NCBI GenBank assembly: GCA_030018135.1
Contig: JASEGJ010000026.1
Location: forward strand, 1-14,544
From: Candidatus Hodarchaeaceae archaeon
Lineage (GTDB): Archaea > Hadarchaeota > Hadarchaeia > Hadarchaeales > Hadarchaeaceae
Direction: 5' to 3'
DNA length: 14,544 nt
The notes below the pieces were generated by a model. It did no database searches, was not told the origin of the DNA, and worked only from the letters and a program-made list of their open reading frames with translations. The translations under genes and the position numbers were made by a program. Below are positions 6,544-13,032 of the stretch, in pieces; the first letter of the stretch is position 1; each line of letters starts with the position of its first letter.

Positions 6544-7482
6544 CTACCTGCGCAGGCCCTCGATCGCCTCGGGTCTGACGATGTACAAACCAGTAGAACT
6601 GGTGATATTCACCTCGAACCTCGTGAGCACATCCTGGCGGGCAGATAACAGCCCTTGGAACTTCCGGAAGTGGAGCGACCTTCGCCGCTGGATTGGGCCG
6701 ACCTGCTCCCATCCGAACGCCAGCACGCCATCGGCGCAGGAGGCGATCTCCTCCTCCATGTGCTTGTCGAACAAGTTGGTGGTGAGGTCAGTATAAACGA
6801 GGCCGCCCCAATTCTTCGCCGCACGCTGAAGCCCGCGCAGGAACAGCATGAACTCGTACTGCTTGGCCTCGGTGTCCGAGTATAGCCTAGCGAGGTCCGT
6901 CAGGCTGTGCAAAAAGACGACGTTGCCCCTGGCGTGGGCCAAGAGAAAATCGGCGAGCGATTTACAACAGCCCTTCGGCTTCGTGGTCGGCCTCCCCACC
7001 GCCTTTCCAACGCCCGCAAGCGCGTCCCCGAGCGAGGTGAGCATTTCCTTCCTCTTCTCTGCGGCCCACCCCTCCGACACCCACTCGAGCGGCACCGAGG
7101 ATGTCGCGAAGTAATCCTTGGAGAGGTCCACGAACTTAACCCGCTTTTCAAACGGCTCGTAAAGGTCGCGGTCAAAGCTCAGAGCGATCTCGTTCATCAG
7201 GTCGGACTGCAAGCGGGTCAGCGTGACCCACCATATCTCCTTCGGGAGCACGATGCCCGGCCCGGTCGGCGGGGGCAAGCGACCGGCCTTTATGGCGGCC
7301 AACATGACCGACGAAGTCATGGCGAACTCCATGTTGCCGGACCCGATCTCGCCGAGTAATAGCACAAATGACCCGGCCGGGAAGCCACCGCCCACGAGCC
7401 CGTCGAGCGAGCTTATCCCGGTCGGGATTATCCTCGGCGGCTTGGCGGTCATTTTATCAACTTTAATCTTGTCCCGCGCCAA
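6544..7482 (-). CDS. RAD55/KaiC-like RecA-fold protein with altered P-loop
   Basis: A 312-residue protein of the RecA/RAD55/KaiC superfamily. The start reads IIPTGISSLDGLVGGGFPAGSFVLLLGEIGSGNMEF, the standard entry to this fold. However, the Walker A position (44-51, GEIGSGNM) has Asn where the catalytic Lys normally sits, so ATP hydrolysis is doubtful. A Walker B-like strand occurs at 186-196 (NVVFLHSLTDL). The C-terminal part (FRKFQGLLSARQDVLTRFEV) resembles archaeal KaiC-like regulators. The TTG at 7482, with aaggt upstream, is 16 bases after the MinD-like stop; an ATG at 7452 is a possible alternative. It lies between a MinD-like ATPase and a pilin-like gene, comparable with the regulatory ArlH protein of archaella, so a filament regulator is plausible. 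It ends in TAG. Function not established. Confidence 0.7.
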   Translation of the reverse strand: MARDKIKVDKMTAKPPRIIPTGISSLDGLVGGGFPAGSFVLLLGEIGSGNMEFAMTSSVMLAAIKAGRLPPPTGPGIVLPKEIWWVTLTRLQSDLMNEIALSFDRDLYEPFEKRVKFVDLSKDYFATSSVPLEWVSEGWAAEKRKEMLTSLGDALAGVGKAVGRPTTKPKGCCKSLADFLLAHARGNVVFLHSLTDLARLYSDTEAKQYEFMLFLRGLQRAAKNWGGLVYTDLTTNLFDKHMEEEIASCADGVLAFGWEQVGPIQRRRSLHFRKFQGLLSARQDVLTRFEVNITSSTGLYIVRPEAIEGLRR

Positions 7483-7498
7483 TTTTAACCTTGTCCAA

Positions 7499-8224
7499 TC
7501 AGAGGGTGAGCTTCGCCGCGAGGCCGCGGAGGGCCTTAGAAGCCGGGCTCTTCGGCTTGTAAACGATGACCGGCTTCTTGAGATTGGTGGACTCGATTAC
7601 GGCCGGATCTTCCTCGATCGTGCCCAAAATTTGGGCCTTTAGCTTGCCCTCGATTTCGGCGTTTTTCATGAGCTTGCTGCCCCTCAGCCTGCCGAGAAAG
7701 GAGGATTTTCTCGCCCTGTTTACTACGACTCCGCCGATCTTCGCGTCCATGACTTCGGCGACGGTGTGCAGCTTGGCGGCGGCCTCGATGGCCGGTGGGT
7801 CGGGCGTCACGATCAGCAGGATCTCATCCGCGACCTTTATCGGTGCCAAGCTATACTTGTTCAATCCGGGCGGGGCATCGATGAGGATGTAATCGTAACC
7901 CTTCACGAGCTTTTCGACGATGCTCCCAAGCTTGTTCGGATCCGCGCCCAGGAACCCGCCGATGGAGGGGCCGGATGGCAGGACGTCGATCCCGTGCGCG
8001 GAGTAGATGGCCTTCTCGGCGCTCACCTTGCCTCCCAGCGCCTCGTGCAAGGTTACGTAGGTCTCGCTCAATCCCAAAATCGTGGCTATGCCACCCATGG
8101 CGAGGTCGGCATCTATCACCAAGGTCTTCTTGCCCAGCTGGCCCAGGCAAACTCCCAAATTTGCGGCCGCGGTGGTTTTCCCCACGCCGCCCTTCCCGGA
8201 GGTTATGGTGTAGACCTTGGACAT
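7499..8224 (-). CDS. minD: MinD/ParA-like positioning ATPase
   Basis: A 241-residue ATPase of the MinD/ParA (SIMIBI) family. It has the deviant Walker A motif KGGVGKTT at 11-18 with the signature Lys11, the switch I region DADLAMGG (residues 38-45), and the Walker B-like strand YILIDAPPG (112-120). The C-terminus (SPASKALRGLAAKLTL) could form the short amphipathic helix with which MinD proteins dock on the membrane. Such proteins sort and place cell structures; in archaea several MinD paralogues affect filaments and chemotaxis arrays. It is the first gene of a minus-strand cluster with the RAD55-like gene (16 bases on) and a pilin-like gene. A TATA-like box lies at 8261-8268. It is intact, with all key residues. 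The target it positions is unknown; the adjoining pilin-like gene makes a filament the leading guess. Confidence 0.85.
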   Translation of the reverse strand: MSKVYTITSGKGGVGKTTAAANLGVCLGQLGKKTLVIDADLAMGGIATILGLSETYVTLHEALGGKVSAEKAIYSAHGIDVLPSGPSIGGFLGADPNKLGSIVEKLVKGYDYILIDAPPGLNKYSLAPIKVADEILLIVTPDPPAIEAAAKLHTVAEVMDAKIGGVVVNRARKSSFLGRLRGSKLMKNAEIEGKLKAQILGTIEEDPAVIESTNLKKPVIVYKPKSPASKALRGLAAKLTL

Positions 8225-8260
8225 GCAGGACCCATCGACAATAGTAGAAATGAGTTCTCC

Positions 8261-8268
8261 TTATTTAA
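8261..8268 (-). promoter_or_regulatory. TATA-like box of the minD cluster
   Basis: On the minus strand gcttaaataagg spans 8259-8270. A transcript starting about 26 bases on (near 8238) would leave a leader of some 14 bases before the ATG at 8224. Confidence 0.5.
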
Positions 8269-8290
8269 GCCAACCGCAAACGAACCGAGA

Positions 8291-9442
8291 CTAAAGTTGC
8301 TCGATCACCGCCTTGATGCGCTCTACCGCCAGCTCGATGTTCTCAGGAGTGTTAGCGTACGAGATGCGCAGGTAGCCCTCGCCGTGTCTCCCGAAGGCGG
8401 TGCCCGGCGACACCACAACTTTGGCCCGCTCGAACAGGTAGTCGGCGAGCGCACTTGAACTCATGCCCAGATCTGAAACATTCGGGAACGCGTAAAATGC
8501 GCCCCTCGGCGTCGGGCACCTAAAGCCCTCGATCGAGTTGAGCAATCTGACCGTCAACTTGCGCCGTCCATCGTAATCGGCGATCATCTCCCGGACGCAG
8601 TCCTAGGGCCCCCGCAACGCCTCGACGGCCGCCCACTGCGTCGGCGTGCTCGTCGACGAGGTCACATTTTGATGCACCTTGAACATGGGCTGCATCAGCT
8701 CCTTCGACGCGCAGAGGTAACCCACGCGCCAGCCCGTCATCGCGTAGGTCTTTGAGAAGCCGTTCACGAGTATGACCCGCTCGGCGGCATCGAGGGTCGG
8801 CAAGCAGACGTGCTCAAAACCATCGTACACAAATTTTTCGTAAATCTCGTCGGATACGACAAGGAGGTCTCGCTCGCTGGCGATGTTGAGGATCTCCCGC
8901 AACGGCCGCTCGGGCATGACCGAGCCGGTGGGGTTGCTCGGGAAGTTAAGCAGGATCATCCTCGTGCGATCCGTGATCGCCGACTCGATTTCCTCAGGAC
9001 GCATCCAGAAGTCCGGCTCGCTCAGGCGGACGCCTACGGGCACCCCACCGGCTATCCGCACCGCCGGGCCGTATGTCATGTAAGCGGGGTCCGGCACGAG
9101 TACCTCATCGCCCGGCTCCAAGAAGGCCGCGATGGCGCAGAATATCGCCTCCGTGCCGCCGACCACCACCATGACCTCGCTATCGGGATCGTAATCTAAG
9201 CCGTACTCGCTCGAGTAGCGCTCGGCTATAGCCTGCCTAAGCTCGAGGATGCCCGTGTTCGGCGAGTAATGCGTCTTGCCCTCGTCCAGTGCTCTCTTGG
9301 CCGCCTCGCGTATGTGCTCCGGCGTCGTCACATCTGGCTCACCCACGCCTAGGCTTATGACGCCCGAAGAGCCCGTCGCTAGGTCGAAGAGGCGCCTGAT
9401 CACCGATGGTTGAATCTCCCGCAGATGTCTTGCCTCTCTCAT
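8291..9442 (-). pseudogene. class I aminotransferase with internal TAG
   Basis: A PLP-dependent aspartate-type aminotransferase (fold type I), 383 codons from the ATG at 9442. Visible motifs are SLGVGEPDVTTP, NFPSNPTGSVM, VSDEIYEKFVYDG (Asp198 and Tyr201), the Schiff-base lysine Lys231 in GFSKTYAMTGWRVGY, and the substrate-binding Arg in YLRISYAN. Codon 280 (8603-8605) is TAG in an otherwise open frame: the product reads ALRGP, stop, DCVREMIADYDGRR. Homologues often have Gln (CAG) there, one base away from TAG. Start choice: a TATA-like box at 9475-9482 is about 26 bases ahead of the probable transcription start near 9453, which excludes a longer frame to 9508. The gene also ends in TAG. It may be a mutant, a read error, or a site of readthrough; without the last third the enzyme would lack its small domain. 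Substrate not predictable. Confidence 0.85.
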
Positions 9443-9474
9443 CCTACGACCGCCATCCACAAAGTTGCGGCGGC

Positions 9475-9482
9475 GCTTAAAG
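9475..9482 (-). promoter_or_regulatory. TATA-like box of the aminotransferase gene
   Basis: The minus strand reads ctttaagc here, about 33 bases ahead of the ATG at 9442. This supports that start. Confidence 0.45.
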
Positions 9483-9514
9483 ATTTTTGGGCTTCCATTG
9501 TGGCACAAATTTTG

Positions 9515-10717
9515 CTAGCCGCCGAAATCGCGCGCCACCTGTTCAAGCACCTCGACGAGCTTCTCGACCTCCCCCTCGAAGTTGTAATAGTGCACGGAGG
9601 CTCGAACCGTGCCCTCGACGCCGAGGTGGCGCATCGTCGGCGCAGCGCAGTGATGCCCGGAGCGAACGGCGATGTTCGCGAGCTCGTCAAGCATCGAAGC
9701 GACATCGTGGTGATCCAAGCCGCGAACGTTAAAACTGACCACACCCCCGCGCCGCTCGAGGTCACCCGGCCCATAAACTTCGACATGTTCGATGTCGGCA
9801 ATTTGGAGCATCCGCCGCGTAAGCTCGCGCTCGCGCTCGGCTATGCGCTCGATGCCTATCTCCAGCACGTACTCAGCTGCCCGTCCGAGCCCGATGATGC
9901 CTGGTATGTTCGGCGTGCCGGCGTCGAAGACCTGCGGGGGCTCAACTAGCTTGCATGAGTGTTCGTCCACGCTTTCGACTATGCCCCCGCCAAGCAGGAG
10001 CGGCTCCAGCTCGTGAAGGTGATCCTCGCGCACGTACAGGAAGCCGGTGCCCTGCGGCCCGAGCAGCCCCTTGTGCCCCGGCGCCGCGAGGAAATCGCAT
10101 TCCATCGCCCTGACATCGACCGGCATGTGGCCGACCGCTTGGGCAGCGTCGACGAGGAAGAGTACGTCATGTTCTCGCGCGAGCTTGCCGACCTCCTCGA
10201 CGGGCTGAATGCTGCCTATGGCGTTCGAGATGTGGGTCATCGTTATGAGGCGGGTTCTATCGTCGATGACGGCCTCGATCTCGCTCGGCTCGATCAAGCA
10301 ATCCCTCGTGGCGCGCACGATCTCGAGTTCGATGCCTTTCGTGCGCTCGAGGCGTTGCCAAGGTATGAGGTTGCTGTGGTGCTCGAGCACGGTGGCGATG
10401 ACCTTGTCCCCCTTCCGCAGCCCCAAGCCCTGCGCGACCATGTTTATGGCCTCGGTGGCGTTCTTCGCGTACGCGATCTCCTCCGGCTTGGCGCCTATCA
10501 CCCGAGCGAGCTTTCCGCGGGCGGCCTCAAAGGCGTCCGTCGCGCGTCGCGTCGCGCGATGCAAGCCACGCCCCACGTTCGCGCTGAACTCCTGAAAGTA
10601 CTCGAGCATCGCATCCAGCACGGGCTGGGGCGTGGGCGTCGTCGCGGCACTGTCGAGATAAATTATGCCGGTTTGCAAAAATGGAATTTCGGCCCTGACC
10701 TGCTCGACGGTTTTCAT
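9515..10717 (-). CDS. sufS: cysteine desulfurase (SufS-like)
   Basis: A 400-residue PLP enzyme that removes sulfur from cysteine and holds it as a persulfide for Fe-S cluster or sulfur-cofactor assembly. Visible landmarks are IIYLDSAATTPTP near the N-terminus, His113 in LEHHSN over the PLP ring, Asp190 in LVDAAQAVGH, the PLP lysine Lys216 in APGHKGLLGPQGTG, and the catalytic Cys357 in VRSGHHCAAP. The RSGHHCA context is that of the SufS group. The frame is open to an ATG at 10762, but that codon lies inside a TATA-like box (10761-10770). The ATG at 10717, preceded by GGGAGAG, is preferred and matches usual family N-termini (MKTVEQVRAEIPFL). It stands alone, with 72 bases to the aminotransferase and about 80 from the protease gene. 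No sufBC genes are in view. Confidence 0.92.
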   Translation of the reverse strand: MKTVEQVRAEIPFLQTGIIYLDSAATTPTPQPVLDAMLEYFQEFSANVGRGLHRATRRATDAFEAARGKLARVIGAKPEEIAYAKNATEAINMVAQGLGLRKGDKVIATVLEHHSNLIPWQRLERTKGIELEIVRATRDCLIEPSEIEAVIDDRTRLITMTHISNAIGSIQPVEEVGKLAREHDVLFLVDAAQAVGHMPVDVRAMECDFLAAPGHKGLLGPQGTGFLYVREDHLHELEPLLLGGGIVESVDEHSCKLVEPPQVFDAGTPNIPGIIGLGRAAEYVLEIGIERIAERERELTRRMLQIADIEHVEVYGPGDLERRGGVVSFNVRGLDHHDVASMLDELANIAVRSGHHCAAPTMRHLGVEGTVRASVHYYNFEGEVEKLVEVLEQVARDFGG

Positions 10718-10760
10718 GCCAAGTCTCTCCCGCCCTCTCCGTTTGGTCCTTTCGACCGCC

Positions 10761-10770
10761 ATTATAAGTT
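10761..10770 (-). promoter_or_regulatory. TATA-like box of sufS
   Basis: The minus strand reads aacttataat, with a probable transcription start near 10739 and about 20 bases of leader to the ATG at 10717. The upstream in-frame ATG at 10762 falls within this box. Confidence 0.5.
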
Positions 10771-10799
10771 TCTCCAGCTCATCGATATAACTTAGGCAT

Positions 10800-11291
10800 T
10801 CATTCGGCAGGGTTGTGATGGCTGAGCTGCGCGAGAAGGGCCGCCGAGAGTTCGTCGACAGCCCCCTTCACCTTTTCGCTCATCCTCGCCCCCATTCCCG
10901 TGCTGCTCGGCTGAATTCCGAGCAATACGACTTTTGCCGTGGTCTGGGCGCGCAAATAACCCGCGAGCAGGGAGAGCGGCATGGTATGGGTGGAGATCGG
11001 TCGGCCCGTGATGGCCTCCGGCTCGCTTAATATCGTGGCGCCCGGCTCGGAGCCGAAGTCCGTGGCATCGATGAGGATTACATGGGAGGGTTCAAACTTT
11101 CTTATCTCCGCTGTAAAGTTCTCCGGGGCCACGCCCGCCTCGATTAAGAGCACATTCGGCGAGCTCAATCCCCGCCTAAGCCTTCGCACCACCTCGATGC
11201 CCGCCGCATCGTCGCTCCGCATATCGCTACCTATGCCCACTATCGCCACTCGGGTTGCACCCTTGAGCAAGGATGAGAGATCCAGCTTCAA
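10800..11291 (-). CDS. hycI: hydrogenase maturation protease (HycI-like)
   Basis: A 163-residue peptidase of family M52, which removes the C-terminal tail of a [NiFe]-hydrogenase large subunit after nickel insertion. The conserved blocks are in order: GIGSDMRSDDAAG (19-31), EAGVAPENFTAEIR, VILIDATDFG (71-80), STHTMPLS (100-107) and a C-terminal GIQPSS. The nickel-sensing residues should be an Asp of the SDD pair (27/28), an Asp in IDATD (75 or 78) and His102. The wording AGVAPENFT and GIQP places it with the HycI branch, which acts on group 4-type large subunits. The start is a TTG at 11291, one base after the preceding PHP stop, so the two genes are coupled. It complements the hypCAE genes about 1.1 kb away; the hydrogenase itself is outside the window. 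Confidence 0.88.
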   Translation of the reverse strand: MKLDLSSLLKGATRVAIVGIGSDMRSDDAAGIEVVRRLRRGLSSPNVLLIEAGVAPENFTAEIRKFEPSHVILIDATDFGSEPGATILSEPEAITGRPISTHTMPLSLLAGYLRAQTTAKVVLLGIQPSSTGMGARMSEKVKGAVDELSAALLAQLSHHNPAE

Positions 11292-11292
11292 T

Positions 11293-11994
11293 TCATCGCC
11301 TCAAAAACCGATCTAGGATGAGGTCCTCTTGGCTTGCCCCAACCCGCTTGAGCATCGCCATCGGCCAGTCCACCCTTCCCACCTCGGCGACGGTGTGGGC
11401 GTCCGTACCTATGCTCAACTTAACCCCCTCCCGCAGACAGGCCTCGAGCAAACCTTGATCTGGCACGCGATACTTGGAGTTGAGCTCGATCGCGACCCCC
11501 CTCTTGGCCGCCGATTCGGCGAAGGCGGCGATATCCTCGCGCGAGAGATAGGGCGCAAGGTAGCGATGGAGCTGAAACGGGTGCGCCAGGACATCGGCCC
11601 GCTGGTGTTCCATGGCCTTCATTATTGCGTGAAAATATGCCCTCGCCAACTCCGATGGTTCGCGGCTGAAAATTCTAAGCCTGTGTATGCCCATGATTAT
11701 GATATCGAACCTGTCGATCAACCTTTCGTCCACATCGATTGCCCCATCGGCGTCAACGACGTTGGCCTCTATGCCCGCCAACACCGGGATCTCCGCGTCC
11801 TCCCTTGCCGCCGTGACATCCTGTAACATTGGGACTATCTTGTGGGGCGAGATGCCAACCGACAACTCTGGCCCATGGTCGGTAATCGCCACCGCCATCA
11901 AGCCGCGCGCCTCGGCCGCCTCTACCATCGCTGCTGCCGCGCTTTCCCCGTCGGAATATATCGTGTGTACGTGAAAATCGAATTTTGGCAACAC
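11293..11994 (-). CDS. PHP-domain metal-dependent phosphoesterase
   Basis: A 233-residue PHP (polymerase and histidinol phosphatase) domain protein. Metal ligands are in the expected order: His8 and His10 in FDFHVHTIYSDG, His40 in ITDHGP, Glu76 in AGIEANV, His104 in MGIHR, His138 in LAHPF, and Asp198 with His200 in GTDAHT. The ELNSKYR segment (about 170-176) is typical of the compact PHP hydrolases related to the YcdX and archaeal PHP groups. I prefer the GTG at 11994 (GGGGTG upstream, MLPKFDFHVHT); a TTG at 12036 would add 14 residues. It is one base from the hydrogenase protease gene, so the two form an operon. The substrate is unknown, and a link to hydrogenase maturation is suggested only by position. 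Confidence 0.82.
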   Translation of the reverse strand: MLPKFDFHVHTIYSDGESAAAAMVEAAEARGLMAVAITDHGPELSVGISPHKIVPMLQDVTAAREDAEIPVLAGIEANVVDADGAIDVDERLIDRFDIIIMGIHRLRIFSREPSELARAYFHAIMKAMEHQRADVLAHPFQLHRYLAPYLSREDIAAFAESAAKRGVAIELNSKYRVPDQGLLEACLREGVKLSIGTDAHTVAEVGRVDWPMAMLKRVGASQEDLILDRFLRR

Positions 11995-12045
11995 GGGCGC
12001 ACCCCTTAACCTACGATCTAAGAAGGGGGGACTCAATTAATAACT

Positions 12046-12302
12046 TCAGATGTTTTGCGTCGAACAAAATGGCGGGGATATCGACCCTTCCGCTACTATT
12101 TCGATAGCATTCCGAATCTCGACCACTTCGGTCGTCCATCGCTTTTTCACGTTGGGGTCTTTCTCCCACAGTCGTTGCCGCGCAACCCTGCTTCCGGGAG
12201 CTTATCCACAGCCTTCCCCGGTTTTTCGCCCGGGTTTTTCCGTGGCTCCCCGTTGCCCGTAGGCTCCGGTTCGGCCACCTCTGTGGGCTTCTGTCCCCGC
12301 AA
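12046..12302 (-). pseudogene. possible small gene, one base short
   Basis: From a TTG at 12302 the minus strand encodes MRGQKPTEVAEPEPTGNGEP and a lysine- and proline-rich stretch up to about VDKLP, then loses sense and stops near 12150. One frame over, the sequence continues as RLWEKDPNVKKRW then TTEVVEIRNAIEIVAEGSI and stops at 12046-12048. Joined near 12180 the two parts give about 85 residues: a disordered charged head and a helical tail. The 257-base span is one base short of an open gene, the same signature as three other genes here. A TATA-like box at 12322-12330 is placed for a nearly leaderless transcript. No family recognised. The region could instead be noncoding. Confidence 0.35.
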
Positions 12303-12320
12303 ATGTTACTGGAGCAAGGC

Positions 12321-12330
12321 GCTATAAATA
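12321..12330. promoter_or_regulatory. near-palindromic TATA box between divergent genes
   Basis: The sequence gctataaata reads as a TATA box on the plus strand and as tatttatagc on the minus strand. It could drive the minus-strand small gene starting at 12302, and on the plus strand a transcript leading into the hyp genes with a leader of about 85 bases. Confidence 0.4.
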
Positions 12331-12396
12331 GTTCATTTCGATTGCCAAAAGTGTTGGCCGATTAAAACAAAGACTCGCAGAACCTTGGAGGGACAA

Positions 12397-12407
12397 GCAT
12401 AAAATAC
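12397..12407 (+). promoter_or_regulatory. TATA-like box of hypC operon
   Basis: The sequence gcataaaatac lies about 29-39 bases ahead of the hypC ATG at 12436, placing the transcription start within about ten bases of it. No clear ribosome site precedes hypC, which fits a short leader. Confidence 0.45.
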
Positions 12408-12435
12408 GAAAACGGCGCCAAATTAACCGATTGTG

Positions 12436-12659
12436 ATGTGCTTAGCGATTCCCGGTAAGTTATTAAAAGTGGATGAAAAGGTTGCAGTGGTGGACTTCGG
12501 CGGCATACGTAGAAATGCGCAGCTCGATTTGCTTGAAGATGTGCATGAAGGCGATTAATCGTGCATGTCGGCTATGCGATTCAGACATTGAACAAGGAAG
12601 AAGCGGAGAAGACAGTAAGGCTATGGGTTAAAATCGCCAAAGGTGAGGCCGGTGCATGA
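12436..12659 (+). pseudogene. hypC: hydrogenase maturation chaperone HypC, one base short
   Basis: HypC carries the Fe(CN)2CO group with HypD to the hydrogenase large subunit. The frame begins MCLAIPGKLLKVDEKVAVVD, which has the invariant N-terminal Cys2 and the MCLAIPG signature, then FGGIRRNAQLDLLEDVHEGD, and stops at TAA 12556-12558. The expected continuation, IVHVGYAIQTLNKEEAEKT up to RLWVKIAKGEAGA, is read in another frame directly after and ends at a TGA at 12657-12659. The span is one base short of a 74-residue protein, and the lost base lies at about 12555-12558 in the Tyr codon expected after HEGD. Frame restored, length and motifs are those of HypC. Its stop overlaps the hypA start by eight bases. 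As both flanks are intact, a sequence error is quite possible; a real loss would block hydrogenase assembly. Confidence 0.88.
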
Positions 12660-13032
12660 GGTCGAGCTGGCAAATCGGGTGTTAAGCGCGCTCCGTTCAA
12701 TAGCCATCGAGAACAACGCCGACATACTGGAGGTAAACTTACAAGTTGGCGAACTTAACGAGCCGCGTGCATTGCGATTTTGGTTAAATAAGCTCGGCGG
12801 CGATGAATTTAGGCCGGTCAAATTTAGGATTGAGCAAGTGCCTCTCACGATCAAGTGCGAATGCGGCTATTTCGGTGGGGCAAATTTGCCCACGGGCGTT
12901 CATTTATCTGAACCTGAACTCGAGATACCCTGCCCAAAATGCGGTAGACGCGGGGTCCGCCTGACATCTGGTCGCGAGTTTGAAATAGTCGATGTTAAGT
13001 TGCGAAAGGAGGTTCAAAAGGATGTTAGATAA
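12652..13032 (+). CDS. hypA: hydrogenase nickel-insertion protein HypA
   Basis: A 126-residue nickel chaperone. The start at GTG 12652 is fixed by the family's essential MHE N-terminus, where His2 binds nickel; the GTG at 12643 would spoil it. GGTGAGG sits just upstream as a ribosome site. The C-terminal zinc site has Cys69 and Cys71 (IKCECGYFG) and Cys94 and Cys97 (IPCPKCGRR). The first pair is separated by one residue, not the more common two. Family blocks ILEVNLQVGELN and SGREFEIVDV are present. It overlaps hypC by eight bases and hypE by 11 bases, so the three are translated from one message. It normally works with HypB, which is not in view. Confidence 0.92.
   Translation: MHEVELANRVLSALRSIAIENNADILEVNLQVGELNEPRALRFWLNKLGGDEFRPVKFRIEQVPLTIKCECGYFGGANLPTGVHLSEPELEIPCPKCGRRGVRLTSGREFEIVDVKLRKEVQKDVR

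Noticed and set aside
7766-8458. 230-codon plus-strand frame
   Set aside because: It is antisense to the MinD-like gene and the aminotransferase end, with no recognisable domain.
8291-9442. Full reassignment of TAG to pyrrolysine in this genome
   Set aside because: Six genes in the window end in TAG, including proteins with their expected C-terminus such as HypE (PRIC), so TAG is an ordinary stop here.
9959-10795. Long plus-strand frame of 278 codons
   Set aside because: It is antisense to sufS, which has all its catalytic residues; the frame reflects GC-rich codon usage.
12055-12310. RNase P RNA or SRP RNA on the minus strand
   Set aside because: The GC-rich stretch lacks the conserved blocks of either RNA, and a frame-broken small protein explains it at least as well.
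12055-12327. Plus-strand frames in the region before the hyp genes
   Set aside because: They are rich in Pro, Ser and Phe and antisense to a more sensible minus-strand reading.
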